A DNA stretch of 64,000 nucleotides. Source: a bacterium. GTDB lineage: Bacteria > Myxococcota_A > Bradymonadia > UBA7976 > UBA1532. Shown here in pieces: positions 30,606 through 38,878 of this stretch. Below the pieces are notes generated by a model that saw only the letters and a list, made by a program, of their open reading frames with translations, did no database searches and was not told where the DNA came from. The stretch covers positions 62,001 through 126,000 of the forward strand of contig JAUHXC010000022.1 of assembly GCA_030427205.1 (NCBI GenBank), given 5' to 3'. The position numbers were made by a program, and so were the translations under genes. The first letter of the stretch is position 1, and every line of letters starts with the position of its first letter.

Positions 30606-32765
30606 TCAGCGCAGGTCGAGGGTCTGCGGGTTGAACTCGGGGTGGCTCGCGCGCACCGACTCGGGCTCGGCGAGCACGCCGAGCGCCAGCGTGACCCGGC
30701 CCTCGGCGTCGGTGATGCCCTCGTCCTCGCCGAGCAGGCCGCCGCAGCCGGTGCAGCGCACCGTGACGCCTTCGAGCGGGCGGCCGTTGTCGTGGGCGGT
30801 GACCGTGACCCGCAGGCCGTCGTCGGTCGGCTCGGCGGCCACGGCCATCGTCGCCAGCCAGATGCTGCCCTGAGCCATGTAGCGGGTGCGAATACCGGTG
30901 TCGCGCACGGCGGCCCCGAGCGCGCCGTTGCGCGTGGGGTCGGTCAGCTCCATGCCGTGGTCGCTGACCAGGATGAACAGCGTCTCGTCGAGCACGCCGC
31001 GGCGGGCGTAGGCCTCGCGGATCACCGTCAGCCGGCGGTCGATGGTGGCCACGGTCTGCCGCAGCAGGTCGCTGTGCGGGCCGGCGTTCTCGCCGGCGGC
31101 GTCGGTGGCCAGGATGCTCAGCTGCAACAGCTCGGGCACCGGCTGGCGCGGGTCGCCGATCAGCGCCTCGACCATCAGCTGGCCCAGCGCGTCGACCCGC
31201 TCGCTGTCGCCCACCGAGGCCTTGCGCCGGCCGATGCCGAAGTGATCGAGCGGCGTATAGTCGGCGCCGCCGATGGTCAGCTCGTTGAGCACCGCGGTGA
31301 AGGTCTCGCCGTCCAGCGCCCGATGCAGCGCCTGCGAGACCGTCTCGGCGTCGCCGGTGAACATGCGGTCGACGAGGTCGTAGAGCCGCTGCGGTTCGGC
31401 GAAATAGGCCTGCAGCTCGGTCAGCACCGCGAACGGGTTGATCGTCGCCTGCGCGGCCCGGTCGAGGATGCTGTTGCCCACGACCCCGTGGTGTCCGGGC
31501 CAGACGCCGGTGCCCGCGGTGGCGTGGCCCGGCGCCGAATAGGACGGGAAGCCGACGACGGCGCCGTAGCGGAAGACGGTGCCCTCGGCGGCGAACGTGC
31601 GGAAGGCGGGCACGTCGACCGGCGGATCGTCGGCGAACATGAGGTGGTTGAGCTCGGCCGCCTGCAAGCCGTCGAAGAGGATCATCACCACGTACTTCGG
31701 TCGCACGCAGGGGTCGGGATCGAGCGCCTCCCAGCGCACGACGCCGTCCTGTCGAGCGAGGTACAGGCCGTCGGCGTAGATGCCGTCCGGGCCGACGCCG
31801 CCGGTGGTCGGGATGCCCAGCGCGGCCAGCGCGGTCGGCGCGGCGTCGACCAGGCGGGCGGCGGCGTCGATCACCACGCCCCGGCGGGCGCCGGCGCCGG
31901 AGACGATGAAGATCGCCTGGGATTGCAAGAGCCCCAGCCCGCCGTGGCTGCCGGTGCCGCCCTGGGACCAGGGCCAGAGACCCACGATCGCGTCGGGGGC
32001 GTCGACCGCGTCGAAGAGCGTGGTCAGCCGCTCGAGCGGATCGGGCCAGCTCTGCGCCTCGAGCGAGAGCCATCCCACGCGCGGATCGTCCTCGGCGTAG
32101 CCCCGATCGGCGATCACGACGCCTTCGGGGTTCTCCAGGGCGTCGAGCAGCCCGGCGTAGTCCCCGTGGCGTTCGGCGTCGGTCGACGGGAAGATGTCTT
32201 CGATGGTGCCTTCGATGACATCCAGGCGAGAGCGATCGGCCTCGTCGACCCGGCGCACGACCAGCCGGGTCCGGGCGTCGAGCGGGCCGCCTTCGATGAC
32301 ATGGGCGTCGAGCGTATGGTCGAACGTCGCCACGAAGTGCACGCCCGGCGCCGCCATCAGCCCGTCGCGCAGCGTCTGCCAGGCCTCGGCTTCGAGCGCG
32401 TCGATGCCCGGGTGGATGCGGGCGACCGGCGGCAGCGGACCCGATGGCATCAGCGGGACCGCCGGCGGCGCGCTGCAGCGGGCCGGCGGCGGGCCGTCGG
32501 GGCGCAGGTCGGCGTCGGCTGGCATGGTATCGCCGGCCATGGCATCGCTGGCATCGGGCCCGGTGTCGGGCATGGGATCGAGGGTGCCATCCATGCCATC
32601 CGGCTCTGAGATGGCGGTGTCTGCCATGGCATCGGCTATGGCATCCGGCGGGGCGTCGCTCGGCGTCGCGTTCGAGCCATCGTCGTCGCAGCCGAGGGTC
32701 AGGCACAGGCAGAGGCTGCAATACAGCAGCGCGGCGATGCGCTGGGGGTCGGCGAGTGGGGGCAT
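30606..32765 (-). CDS. Lipoprotein of the alkaline phosphatase superfamily (nucleotide pyrophosphatase/phosphodiesterase-like)
   Basis: GGAG precedes ATG 32765, and the lipobox is LTLGC with CDDD after it. A D/A/M-rich linker of about 75 residues comes before the catalytic region. Motifs of the phosphodiesterase/pyrophosphatase branch are visible: VVMILFDGLQ (metal Asp), FPSYSAPGHATAGTGVWPG (nucleophile position Ser rather than the common Thr) and VSDHGME (metal Asp-His). The C-terminal about 75 residues look like a carboxypeptidase-regulatory-like beta fold (VTVTAHDNGRPLEGVTVRC). It should hydrolyse phosphodiesters at the cell surface; the substrate is unknown. Confidence 0.82.
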   Translation of the reverse strand: MPPLADPQRIAALLYCSLCLCLTLGCDDDGSNATPSDAPPDAIADAMADTAISEPDGMDGTLDPMPDTGPDASDAMAGDTMPADADLRPDGPPPARCSAPPAVPLMPSGPLPPVARIHPGIDALEAEAWQTLRDGLMAAPGVHFVATFDHTLDAHVIEGGPLDARTRLVVRRVDEADRSRLDVIEGTIEDIFPSTDAERHGDYAGLLDALENPEGVVIADRGYAEDDPRVGWLSLEAQSWPDPLERLTTLFDAVDAPDAIVGLWPWSQGGTGSHGGLGLLQSQAIFIVSGAGARRGVVIDAAARLVDAAPTALAALGIPTTGGVGPDGIYADGLYLARQDGVVRWEALDPDPCVRPKYVVMILFDGLQAAELNHLMFADDPPVDVPAFRTFAAEGTVFRYGAVVGFPSYSAPGHATAGTGVWPGHHGVVGNSILDRAAQATINPFAVLTELQAYFAEPQRLYDLVDRMFTGDAETVSQALHRALDGETFTAVLNELTIGGADYTPLDHFGIGRRKASVGDSERVDALGQLMVEALIGDPRQPVPELLQLSILATDAAGENAGPHSDLLRQTVATIDRRLTVIREAYARRGVLDETLFILVSDHGMELTDPTRNGALGAAVRDTGIRTRYMAQGSIWLATMAVAAEPTDDGLRVTVTAHDNGRPLEGVTVRCTGCGGLLGEDEGITDAEGRVTLALGVLAEPESVRASHPEFNPQTLDLR

Positions 32766-32847
32766 GGTGTCTCCGTCGAGGCGTCGACCACAGCATGCCC
32801 CGAAGTCCGTATTCGGCGCATCGGGGCTTGGCCCGACGGCGCGCGGG

Positions 32848-33060
32848 TCAGTCCACGTCGACCGAGCCGCCGTCCCAGGCGTGCTGCGGGTCGGGCATGA
32901 AGGTCACCCCGCCCACGCCGCCGTCGCCGCAATACTCCGAGAAGCCGATGAGCCAGCCCCCGGGCACCGCCGCCCGATAGAGCCGCGCCCGGGACGAATC
33001 GTCGGCCTCATTGACCGGAAAGCCGCGCAACTCCTGCCATTTCAGCGTCTTCTGGCTCAT
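32848..33060 (-). CDS. Small conserved-looking protein, function unknown
   Basis: ATG 33060 has GAGG eight bases upstream, giving 70 residues starting MSQKTLKWQELRGFP. The protein has one Cys, several Gly-rich turns (YCGDGGVGGVTFMPDPQ) and no signal or membrane segment. The domain size and WLIGFSEY pattern suggest a compact beta protein. It is not recognised. A longer frame starting at 33153 lacks a ribosome site. Confidence 0.6.
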   Translation of the reverse strand: MSQKTLKWQELRGFPVNEADDSSRARLYRAAVPGGWLIGFSEYCGDGGVGGVTFMPDPQHAWDGGSVDVD

Positions 33061-33176
33061 GTGTGATGCCTCATCCCGGTCGACGGCCGGGTCGTCTGGT
33101 GTGCGCTGCCGGAGACGCCCGAGCGCCCGCGGTCCGCGGTCGACGTTAGACAAGCCGGCGCCCGGTCACAAGGCCG

Positions 33177-33839
33177 TCAGAACGCCTTGCCGAGCCCCAA
33201 CCCGATCTGCGGGCTCACGCGCCCGATGGCCTGCGCCGCGCCGCAGCTCTCGCCGTCCTGATCGACGCATGGGCCTTGGCCGAGGCGGGTGCTCAGGCCG
33301 ATCGAGAAGCGCCCCGACCAGCCGGCGCTGCGGCGGATGAACTGCAGGTCGCTCTCGAGCCACACGGCGTGGGCGATCGCCGAGCTCTCGGTCATCGGCA
33401 GGCCGCCGCGCTGCGCCCGGCCGGTGGAGACGCCGAGGCCGAGGCCGATCGCGCCATCGCCGCTGACGAGCTGGGGGCGGATGCCGGTGGCGATCCGCGG
33501 CCCGCCGAAGGCCAGGCCGGCGCCGACCTGCCACGCGAGGTGCGGCGCGAGCGAGACGTCGAGCCCGATCCCGAGCAGCCCCGTGGGTGCGCCGATCCCG
33601 GCCTGAACCTCGATGACGACGGGCTGCTTCTCGAAGATCGAGGCGTTCGGGTCGGGCGCGCGGGGCGGCGTATCACGGGCGCGCTGGCGCTCGGCGTGGG
33701 CCCCCGCGATGCGCGCCGCCTCCCGGGCGGCGGTCTGCTGGGCCATGGACGGGCCATCGGCGCCGAAGCTGGCGTATGCCGGCGCGGTCAGCAGCAGGGG
33801 CAGCAGGAGCAGGGCGAGCGGGTGCAGGGCGCGGGACAT
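33177..33839 (-). CDS. Small outer-membrane beta-barrel-like protein
   Basis: The 220-residue protein has a typical signal peptide (ALHPLALLLLPLLLTAPAYA). A helical, Arg/Ala-rich segment follows, then alternating Gly-rich amphipathic strands (LLGIGLDVSLAPHLAWQVGAGL, GAIGLGLGVSTG, WSGRFSIGLSTRLG) ending in a terminal Phe, the usual BAM recognition residue. Function is unknown. A good candidate promoter is at 33970-33998. Confidence 0.7.
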   Translation of the reverse strand: MSRALHPLALLLLPLLLTAPAYASFGADGPSMAQQTAAREAARIAGAHAERQRARDTPPRAPDPNASIFEKQPVVIEVQAGIGAPTGLLGIGLDVSLAPHLAWQVGAGLAFGGPRIATGIRPQLVSGDGAIGLGLGVSTGRAQRGGLPMTESSAIAHAVWLESDLQFIRRSAGWSGRFSIGLSTRLGQGPCVDQDGESCGAAQAIGRVSPQIGLGLGKAF

Positions 33840-33969
33840 GGCGGCTCTCCGGGTGCGGGTTCGCCGCGGTGGAGAGCAACCGCTGTGCCATGGCCGAGCG
33901 GCCGGCGCGCCGTCGCCGGTGGGGCAACGGGGCCCCGCAAAGGCTGGAGCAAACCCGCGGGGTGGTGCA

Positions 33970-33998
33970 GGTATACCCCTTTGATTACGGTGGGTTAA
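33970..33998 (-). promoter_or_regulatory. Candidate sigma-70-type promoter for the barrel protein gene
   Basis: On the minus strand TTAACC (33998-33993) and TATACC (33975-33970) are 17 bases apart within a locally AT-rich gap. The predicted transcript would have a leader of about 120 bases before ATG 33839. Confidence 0.45.
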
Positions 33999-34017
33999 GC
34001 TGTGCTTTGCCCAGCGT

Positions 34018-35505
34018 TCAGCCCATGTTGACGATGATCGTCTTGCGGTGGGTGAAGTGCTCGAGCATCGCGTGCAGGTCGGCCTCCTTGCCCAGGCCGC
34101 TGGTCTTGAAGCCGCCGTAGGGCAGGGTGGGCTGCACGACCACGTTCTGGTTGACCTGCACGAAGCCCGCCTCGAGGGTGTGCACCGCCTTCATGGCCAG
34201 CTTGAGGTCGTTGGTCCACACCGTCGCGGCGAGGCCGTAGTCGGTGTCGTTGGCCAGGGTGAGGCCCTCGTCGGGATCGTCGAACGGGATGATGCAGGTC
34301 ACCGGGCCGAAGATCTCTTCGCGGGCGACCTCGTGGTCGTTGGCGATGCCGGTGATGATGCACGGCTGCACGAACAGGCCGTCGGCCAGCGCCGGGTCGT
34401 CGGGCACCTTCGAGCAGCGGTGCAGCGTGGCCTCGGGGTGCTTCTCGGCCAGCCCGAGGAAGTACTGCACCCGCTCGAACTGCTGCGGGCTGACGATGGC
34501 GCCGATGTCGGTGGCCTCGTCGAGCGGATCGCCCATCACCATCTCGTTCACCCGGGCGACGAGGCGCTCGACGAAGGCGTCGTGCAGGCTGCTGTGCACC
34601 AGCATGCGGCTGGCGGCGGTGCAGCTCTGCCCCTGACGGGTGAAGCGCATGCCGGTGATCGCGCCGTCCACCGCCCGGTCGAGGTCGGCGTCGGCCATGA
34701 TGACCATCGGGCTCTTGCCGCCGAGCTCGAGGGTGACCGGCACCAGCTTCTCGGCCGCCGCCCGGTAGACGATGCGCCCGGTCTCCACCGAGCCGGTGAA
34801 GGTGACCTTGGCCACGTCGGGGTGCGCCGCGAGCGGGCCGCCGCACTCGGGGCCGAAGCCGCTGAGGATGTTGAAGGTGCCCGGCGGCAGGATCTGCCCC
34901 ATGATCTGCGCCACCCGCAGGCAGCAGAACGGCGCCTCTTCGGCGGACTTGACCACCACCGTATTGCCGGCCACCAGCGCCGGCGCGATCTTGAGGGCCA
35001 TGAGGAACATCGGCACGTTCCACGGGATGATCGCGCCGATGACGCCCACCGGCTCGCGCACCGTCATCGTGAGGCACTCGGGCTTGTAGGGGATGGTCTC
35101 GCCCTTCAGCTCGCTGGCCAGCCCGCCGTAGTAGACGAAGGTATCGGCGAGCACGTTGCCCTCGGGCCGGCTCTCGGTGCGCAGCGCCTTGCCCGTCTCG
35201 AGGGCGACCAGCCGCCCGAGCTCTTCGGCGTGCTCGGCGAGCACCCGCCCGCACTCGGCGACGAGCTTGCCCCGCTCGCGGGCGGGCAGCGCGGCCCACG
35301 CCGTCTGAGCCGTCTTCGCCGAGGCCACGGCGACCTCGACATCGGCCGCCTCGCCGAGGGCCGCCTCGCCGATACTCTTGCCGGTGGCCGGGTTGAGCAC
35401 GGGGAAGGTCCGGCCGCTCTTGGCCGGGACGAGCTGACCGTCGATGAAGTGATACCCGGCGAGGGCGCCGGCGAGGCTGTGGGGGTCGTTGTCGAAGCGG
35501 ATCAC
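34018..35505 (-). CDS. Aldehyde dehydrogenase (NAD(P)-dependent)
   Basis: The 495-residue length is normal for the ALDH superfamily. Key residues are visible: the general-base Glu in VTLELGGKSP (E260), the catalytic Cys in GQSCTAAS (C295), the cofactor motif FTGSVETG, and EEIFGPV near the C-terminus. It oxidises an aldehyde to the acid in the cytoplasm; the substrate cannot be assigned. A histidine kinase gene lies just upstream on the same strand (49 bases), so the two may be co-transcribed. Confidence 0.95.
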   Translation of the reverse strand: MIRFDNDPHSLAGALAGYHFIDGQLVPAKSGRTFPVLNPATGKSIGEAALGEAADVEVAVASAKTAQTAWAALPARERGKLVAECGRVLAEHAEELGRLVALETGKALRTESRPEGNVLADTFVYYGGLASELKGETIPYKPECLTMTVREPVGVIGAIIPWNVPMFLMALKIAPALVAGNTVVVKSAEEAPFCCLRVAQIMGQILPPGTFNILSGFGPECGGPLAAHPDVAKVTFTGSVETGRIVYRAAAEKLVPVTLELGGKSPMVIMADADLDRAVDGAITGMRFTRQGQSCTAASRMLVHSSLHDAFVERLVARVNEMVMGDPLDEATDIGAIVSPQQFERVQYFLGLAEKHPEATLHRCSKVPDDPALADGLFVQPCIITGIANDHEVAREEIFGPVTCIIPFDDPDEGLTLANDTDYGLAATVWTNDLKLAMKAVHTLEAGFVQVNQNVVVQPTLPYGGFKTSGLGKEADLHAMLEHFTHRKTIIVNMG

Positions 35506-35554
35506 GGCGGCTCCTGGGCAGTGGTCGGCCGAGCCGACCCGTTGGCGGACCGCA

Positions 35555-37126
35555 CTATCCGATTGTGGGCGGCGACTCGCAAGAGGTGGGCAGCCACAGC
35601 GAGACGACGGCCCCGTGGGGCGCGGCGCGCCCGATGTGCAGCGTACCGCCGTGCGCCTGCACGATGCCCATGGTCACCGAGAGCCCCAGCCCGGTGCCGG
35701 TGCCTTCGGGCTTGGTCGAGAAGAAGGGATCGCAGACGCGATCGACGTCGGCGAGGGGGATGCCCGGCCCCTCGTCGCTGACCCGCACCGCGACCCGCGC
35801 GCCGTCGATCGGGTGGTCGACCCGGATCGTGCCGCCTTCGGGGCTGGCGTGCACCGCGTTGATCAGCACGTTCATCGTCGCCTGCATGAGCTGCTGCCGA
35901 TCGCCATGGGCGAAGCGCGGCGGCTCGGGGCGGCGGTGGTCGACGCGCACCCGGGCCTTGTGCATGGCCGGGCGGATGAGCAGCAGGCAGCCGTCGATCA
36001 GCTCGGCCACGTCGACCGGGCCCCGCTCGGTGCGGGCCGGGCGGGCATAGCTCAACAGCGCCGAGACGATGCGTTCGATGCGGTCGAGGCCGTCGAGCAC
36101 CGTGTCGAAGTAGGTCGCGCGCCGATGCTCGGCGACCTTGCCGTCGCGCAGCTGCTTGACGCAGGCCATCGTGCCGGCGAGCGGGTTGTTGATCTCGTGG
36201 GCCACCCCCGCGGCGAGCAGCCCCACCGACGAGAGCTTCTCGGCCTGCAGCAGCCGCGACTGCTCGTCGAGGATGCGCTGATTGGCCGCCTCGAGCTCGT
36301 CCACCGCCCGGGCCAGGGCCGCCTCGGCCCGCTTGCGCCCGGTGATGTCGTTGCGGATGGCCAGATAGCGATACGGCCGCCCGTTGCGGTCGAGATAGGG
36401 CACGATCGTCGTGGCGACCCAATACTCCGAGCCGTCCTTGGCCCGATTGCAGACGTCGCCCCGCCAGACCTGCCCCCGGCCGATGGTGGCCCACATCTTC
36501 TTGAAGAAGCTGCGCGGGTGGTAGCCGCCGTTGACGATGCGATGGGTGCGCCCGAGCAGCTCGTCGCGGCTGTAGCCCGAGATCGCGCAGAAGGTGTCGT
36601 TGGCGTAGGTGATCACGCCCTTGCGGTCGGTGGCGGCGACGATGCTCGCCCGGTCGAGGGCGTAGCGCAGGTCGAGCAGCTGCTCGAGCGCGGCGGCGAG
36701 GGTCGGGCTGGGGTCGTCGGTCGAGGTCAAAGCCCCGGTCATGCGGATGATCCGGCCGCGCTCGGCGTCCCGGGCGAGCACCGCGTGCCAGTGGAAGTCG
36801 TAGACCACGCCGTCCGCCGCTCGGCAGCGGGCCTCGAAGGTGATCGGCGCGCGCCCGTCGCCCTCGACGAGCCGCCGCAGATGGGCCCGGTTGGACTCGA
36901 CGTATTCGGGGTCGACGCAGTGCTCGAACCAGTTGACGCCGCGGCTGATGGGGCCGCCCTGGCCCAGCAGGTTGCGCGCGGTGCGATCGGCCCACAACAG
37001 CTCGCCGTCCAGCGTCAGCTCGACGGTCAGCGCCACCAGATCGACCACGTCGGCCGGCGGGCGATCCGGGTTGAGGACGGCCCCGGTGATGTGCCCGCTG
37101 CCGTCGTCTCCGAAGACCGTGCTCAT
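35555..37126 (-). CDS. PAS-domain sensor histidine kinase
   Basis: The 523-residue protein has two PAS-type domains, the second clear (ATDRKGVITYANDTFC, HRIVNGGYHP, W.GDVCNRAKDGSEYWV). A coiled coil (about 280-300) leads to HisKA with the H-box VAHEINNPL (His310) and an HATPase domain with MNVLINAVHAS (N box), DEGPGIP (G1) and GTGTGLGLSV (G2). No membrane segment is seen, so it senses an internal signal. The NtrC-type regulator at 38879 lies on the far side of hemN and is the most likely partner. Confidence 0.93.
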   Translation of the reverse strand: MSTVFGDDGSGHITGAVLNPDRPPADVVDLVALTVELTLDGELLWADRTARNLLGQGGPISRGVNWFEHCVDPEYVESNRAHLRRLVEGDGRAPITFEARCRAADGVVYDFHWHAVLARDAERGRIIRMTGALTSTDDPSPTLAAALEQLLDLRYALDRASIVAATDRKGVITYANDTFCAISGYSRDELLGRTHRIVNGGYHPRSFFKKMWATIGRGQVWRGDVCNRAKDGSEYWVATTIVPYLDRNGRPYRYLAIRNDITGRKRAEAALARAVDELEAANQRILDEQSRLLQAEKLSSVGLLAAGVAHEINNPLAGTMACVKQLRDGKVAEHRRATYFDTVLDGLDRIERIVSALLSYARPARTERGPVDVAELIDGCLLLIRPAMHKARVRVDHRRPEPPRFAHGDRQQLMQATMNVLINAVHASPEGGTIRVDHPIDGARVAVRVSDEGPGIPLADVDRVCDPFFSTKPEGTGTGLGLSVTMGIVQAHGGTLHIGRAAPHGAVVSLWLPTSCESPPTIG

Positions 37127-37146
37127 CTCGACCTCGATGCTGGGCG

Positions 37147-38571
37147 TCAGACCGTACGGGAGAAGCGCGCGCGTCCGTCGGCGGGTCGACTGCGCAGCCG
37201 GGCGTCGAACGGCATCGCGATGTTACGCAGAAACAGTCGGCCGAGCGAGGTCACCCGCACCCGCATCGAGCCGTCGTCGGCGGTGACGAGATCGACGAGG
37301 CCATCGGTGGCCAGCGGCATCAGCGCGTCGAACTCGTCGGCGTAAGTCTCGGTGGCGCCGGGCCCCAGGTCCAGCGAGAGGTTGCACATCAGCTGGGTGA
37401 TCAACCGCCGGCGGGTGTGATCCTCGGCGGTCAGCTCGAGGCCGCGGGCGATGGGCAGGCGCCCGGCCAGCAGCATCTCGCGATAGGCCGACATGCGCCG
37501 CGGGCTCTGGGCGAAGACGCCGCCGACGTCGCTGATGGCGCTGACCCCGAACGCCACGGTCTCCGACGCCTTCTGCACCGTATAGCCTTGGAAGTTGCGC
37601 CACAGCGTGCCCTCGGCGGCGGCGCGGGCGAGCGGGTCGTGGGGCGCGGCGAAGTGGTCCATGCCGATGGAGGTATAGCCCGCGTGGCTCAGGGCCTTCC
37701 ACGCCTGGCGGAAGAGGTCGAGCCGCTCGGGGCCGCCGGGCATCGCGTCCGCCGGCAGCTTGCGCTGGTGCGGCTTGAAGCCGGGCACGTAGGCGAACCC
37801 GTAGATCGCCAGCCGATCGGGGGCCAGCTCGATGACCCGGTCGAGGGTGCGGGCCCAGCTGCGCGGGGTCTGGTGCGGCAGGCCGTAGATCAGGTCGAAG
37901 TTGACGCTGCGATAGCCCAGCCCGCGGGCGAAGTCGAGCATGGTCCGGGTCTCTTCGAAGGTCTGGATGCGCCCGATGCTCTCCTGGACCTGCCCGTCGA
38001 AGTCCTGCACGCCGAACGACAGCCGGTTGATGCCGAGGCGGTGCAAGGCCTCGAGGTGCGCCCGCGAGGTGACCGCCGGGTTGATCTCGGCGGTGGCCTC
38101 CGCGTCGTCGGTCAGCACGAAGTGGGCGCGCAGGATGCCGAACAACCGCTCGAGCTGCCGCGGATCGAGGAAGGTCGGCGTGCCGCCCCCGAGGTGCAGC
38201 TGCGCGACGTCGCGCCGGTCGCCGAGGTGCCGGGCCACCCGCCCGATCTCGATCTCGAGCAGGTCGAGGTAGGCGTCGGCCCGGGCCGGGTTGCGCGTCA
38301 CGATCACGTTGCAGCCGCAGTAGCTGCACATCGACCAGCAGAAGGGGATGTGCACGTACAGTGACAAAGGCGCGCGGCTGCCGCTCGCCCGCTCGAGGGC
38401 CCGGACATACTCTCGCGGGCCGAACCCGTCGCTCCACTCGGGCACGGTGGGGTAGCTGGTATAGCGCGGGCCGGGCACATCGTAGGTGTCGACGTGCCCC
38501 GGCGGCACATCGGGCACGCCGTGCGCGTCATGGACGACAGGCTGGATGACGGGCAGGCTGTGGCTGTTCAT
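37147..38571 (-). CDS. hemN: Oxygen-independent coproporphyrinogen III oxidase (HemN)
   Basis: ATG 38571 gives 474 residues. The N-terminal YVHIPFCWSMCSYCGCN holds the radical-SAM cluster Cys (C78, C82, C85) plus the extra HemN-type Cys. HLGGGTPTFL, the GINRLSFGVQDFD strand and the SIGMDHFA segment fit true HemN rather than the HemW homologue. It decarboxylates coproporphyrinogen III anaerobically in heme biosynthesis. Its promoter region is the 307-base gap shared with the divergent regulator gene at 38879. Confidence 0.93.
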   Translation of the reverse strand: MNSHSLPVIQPVVHDAHGVPDVPPGHVDTYDVPGPRYTSYPTVPEWSDGFGPREYVRALERASGSRAPLSLYVHIPFCWSMCSYCGCNVIVTRNPARADAYLDLLEIEIGRVARHLGDRRDVAQLHLGGGTPTFLDPRQLERLFGILRAHFVLTDDAEATAEINPAVTSRAHLEALHRLGINRLSFGVQDFDGQVQESIGRIQTFEETRTMLDFARGLGYRSVNFDLIYGLPHQTPRSWARTLDRVIELAPDRLAIYGFAYVPGFKPHQRKLPADAMPGGPERLDLFRQAWKALSHAGYTSIGMDHFAAPHDPLARAAAEGTLWRNFQGYTVQKASETVAFGVSAISDVGGVFAQSPRRMSAYREMLLAGRLPIARGLELTAEDHTRRRLITQLMCNLSLDLGPGATETYADEFDALMPLATDGLVDLVTADDGSMRVRVTSLGRLFLRNIAMPFDARLRSRPADGRARFSRTV

Positions 38572-38807
38572 CGCGGGCTCCGGTGCGGCTGCGGGCGGGC
38601 GGTGCGCGGCGCTCGGAAGCAAACGTCGTGCCATCGAGCCGGTCGTCGGCCGGTTGCCCGGGGGCCGCGACCCTCGCGACGATCGTGGGCGATCCGCAGC
38701 GTATGACCGGCTCGGTCGTGTTACCGAGACGACCCGCGCAGACGCGGTGGAATTTGGTGTGTTACCAGATGGTGCCGTGCTTTGTGTCTCCAGAGGGGTT
38801 ACAAATA

Positions 38808-38823
38808 TGGCACGCTGTATGCA
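38808..38823 (+). promoter_or_regulatory. Sigma-54 (-24/-12) promoter of the NtrC-type regulator gene
   Basis: The sequence TGGCACG, four bases, then ATGCA matches the RpoN consensus TGGCACG-N4-TTGCW except one base. The invariant GG and GC pairs are at the right spacing. Transcription would start near 38834, about 45 bases before ATG 38879, and so excludes upstream in-frame starts such as 38807. Confidence 0.75.
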
Positions 38824-38832
38824 AATGCATAC
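38817..38832. promoter_or_regulatory. Palindrome overlapping the -12 element
   Basis: GTATGCA (38817-38823), AA, TGCATAC (38826-38832) is a perfect 7-bp inverted repeat over the -12 box and initiation region. It could be a repressor site or a cruciform-prone element. Confidence 0.5.
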
Positions 38833-38878
38833 GCAGGGCGGACCTCTCACGGAAATTGCCAAAACGGAGCACCACCCG

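Larger units (their letters stand above)
38572..38878. other. Divergent control region between hemN and the NtrC-type regulator
   Basis: This 307-base gap is GC-rich near hemN and becomes clearly AT-richer from about 38745. The regulator side carries a sigma-54 promoter and a 7+7 palindrome (listed separately). I saw no FNR-type TTGAT-N4-ATCAA box. Confidence 0.7.
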
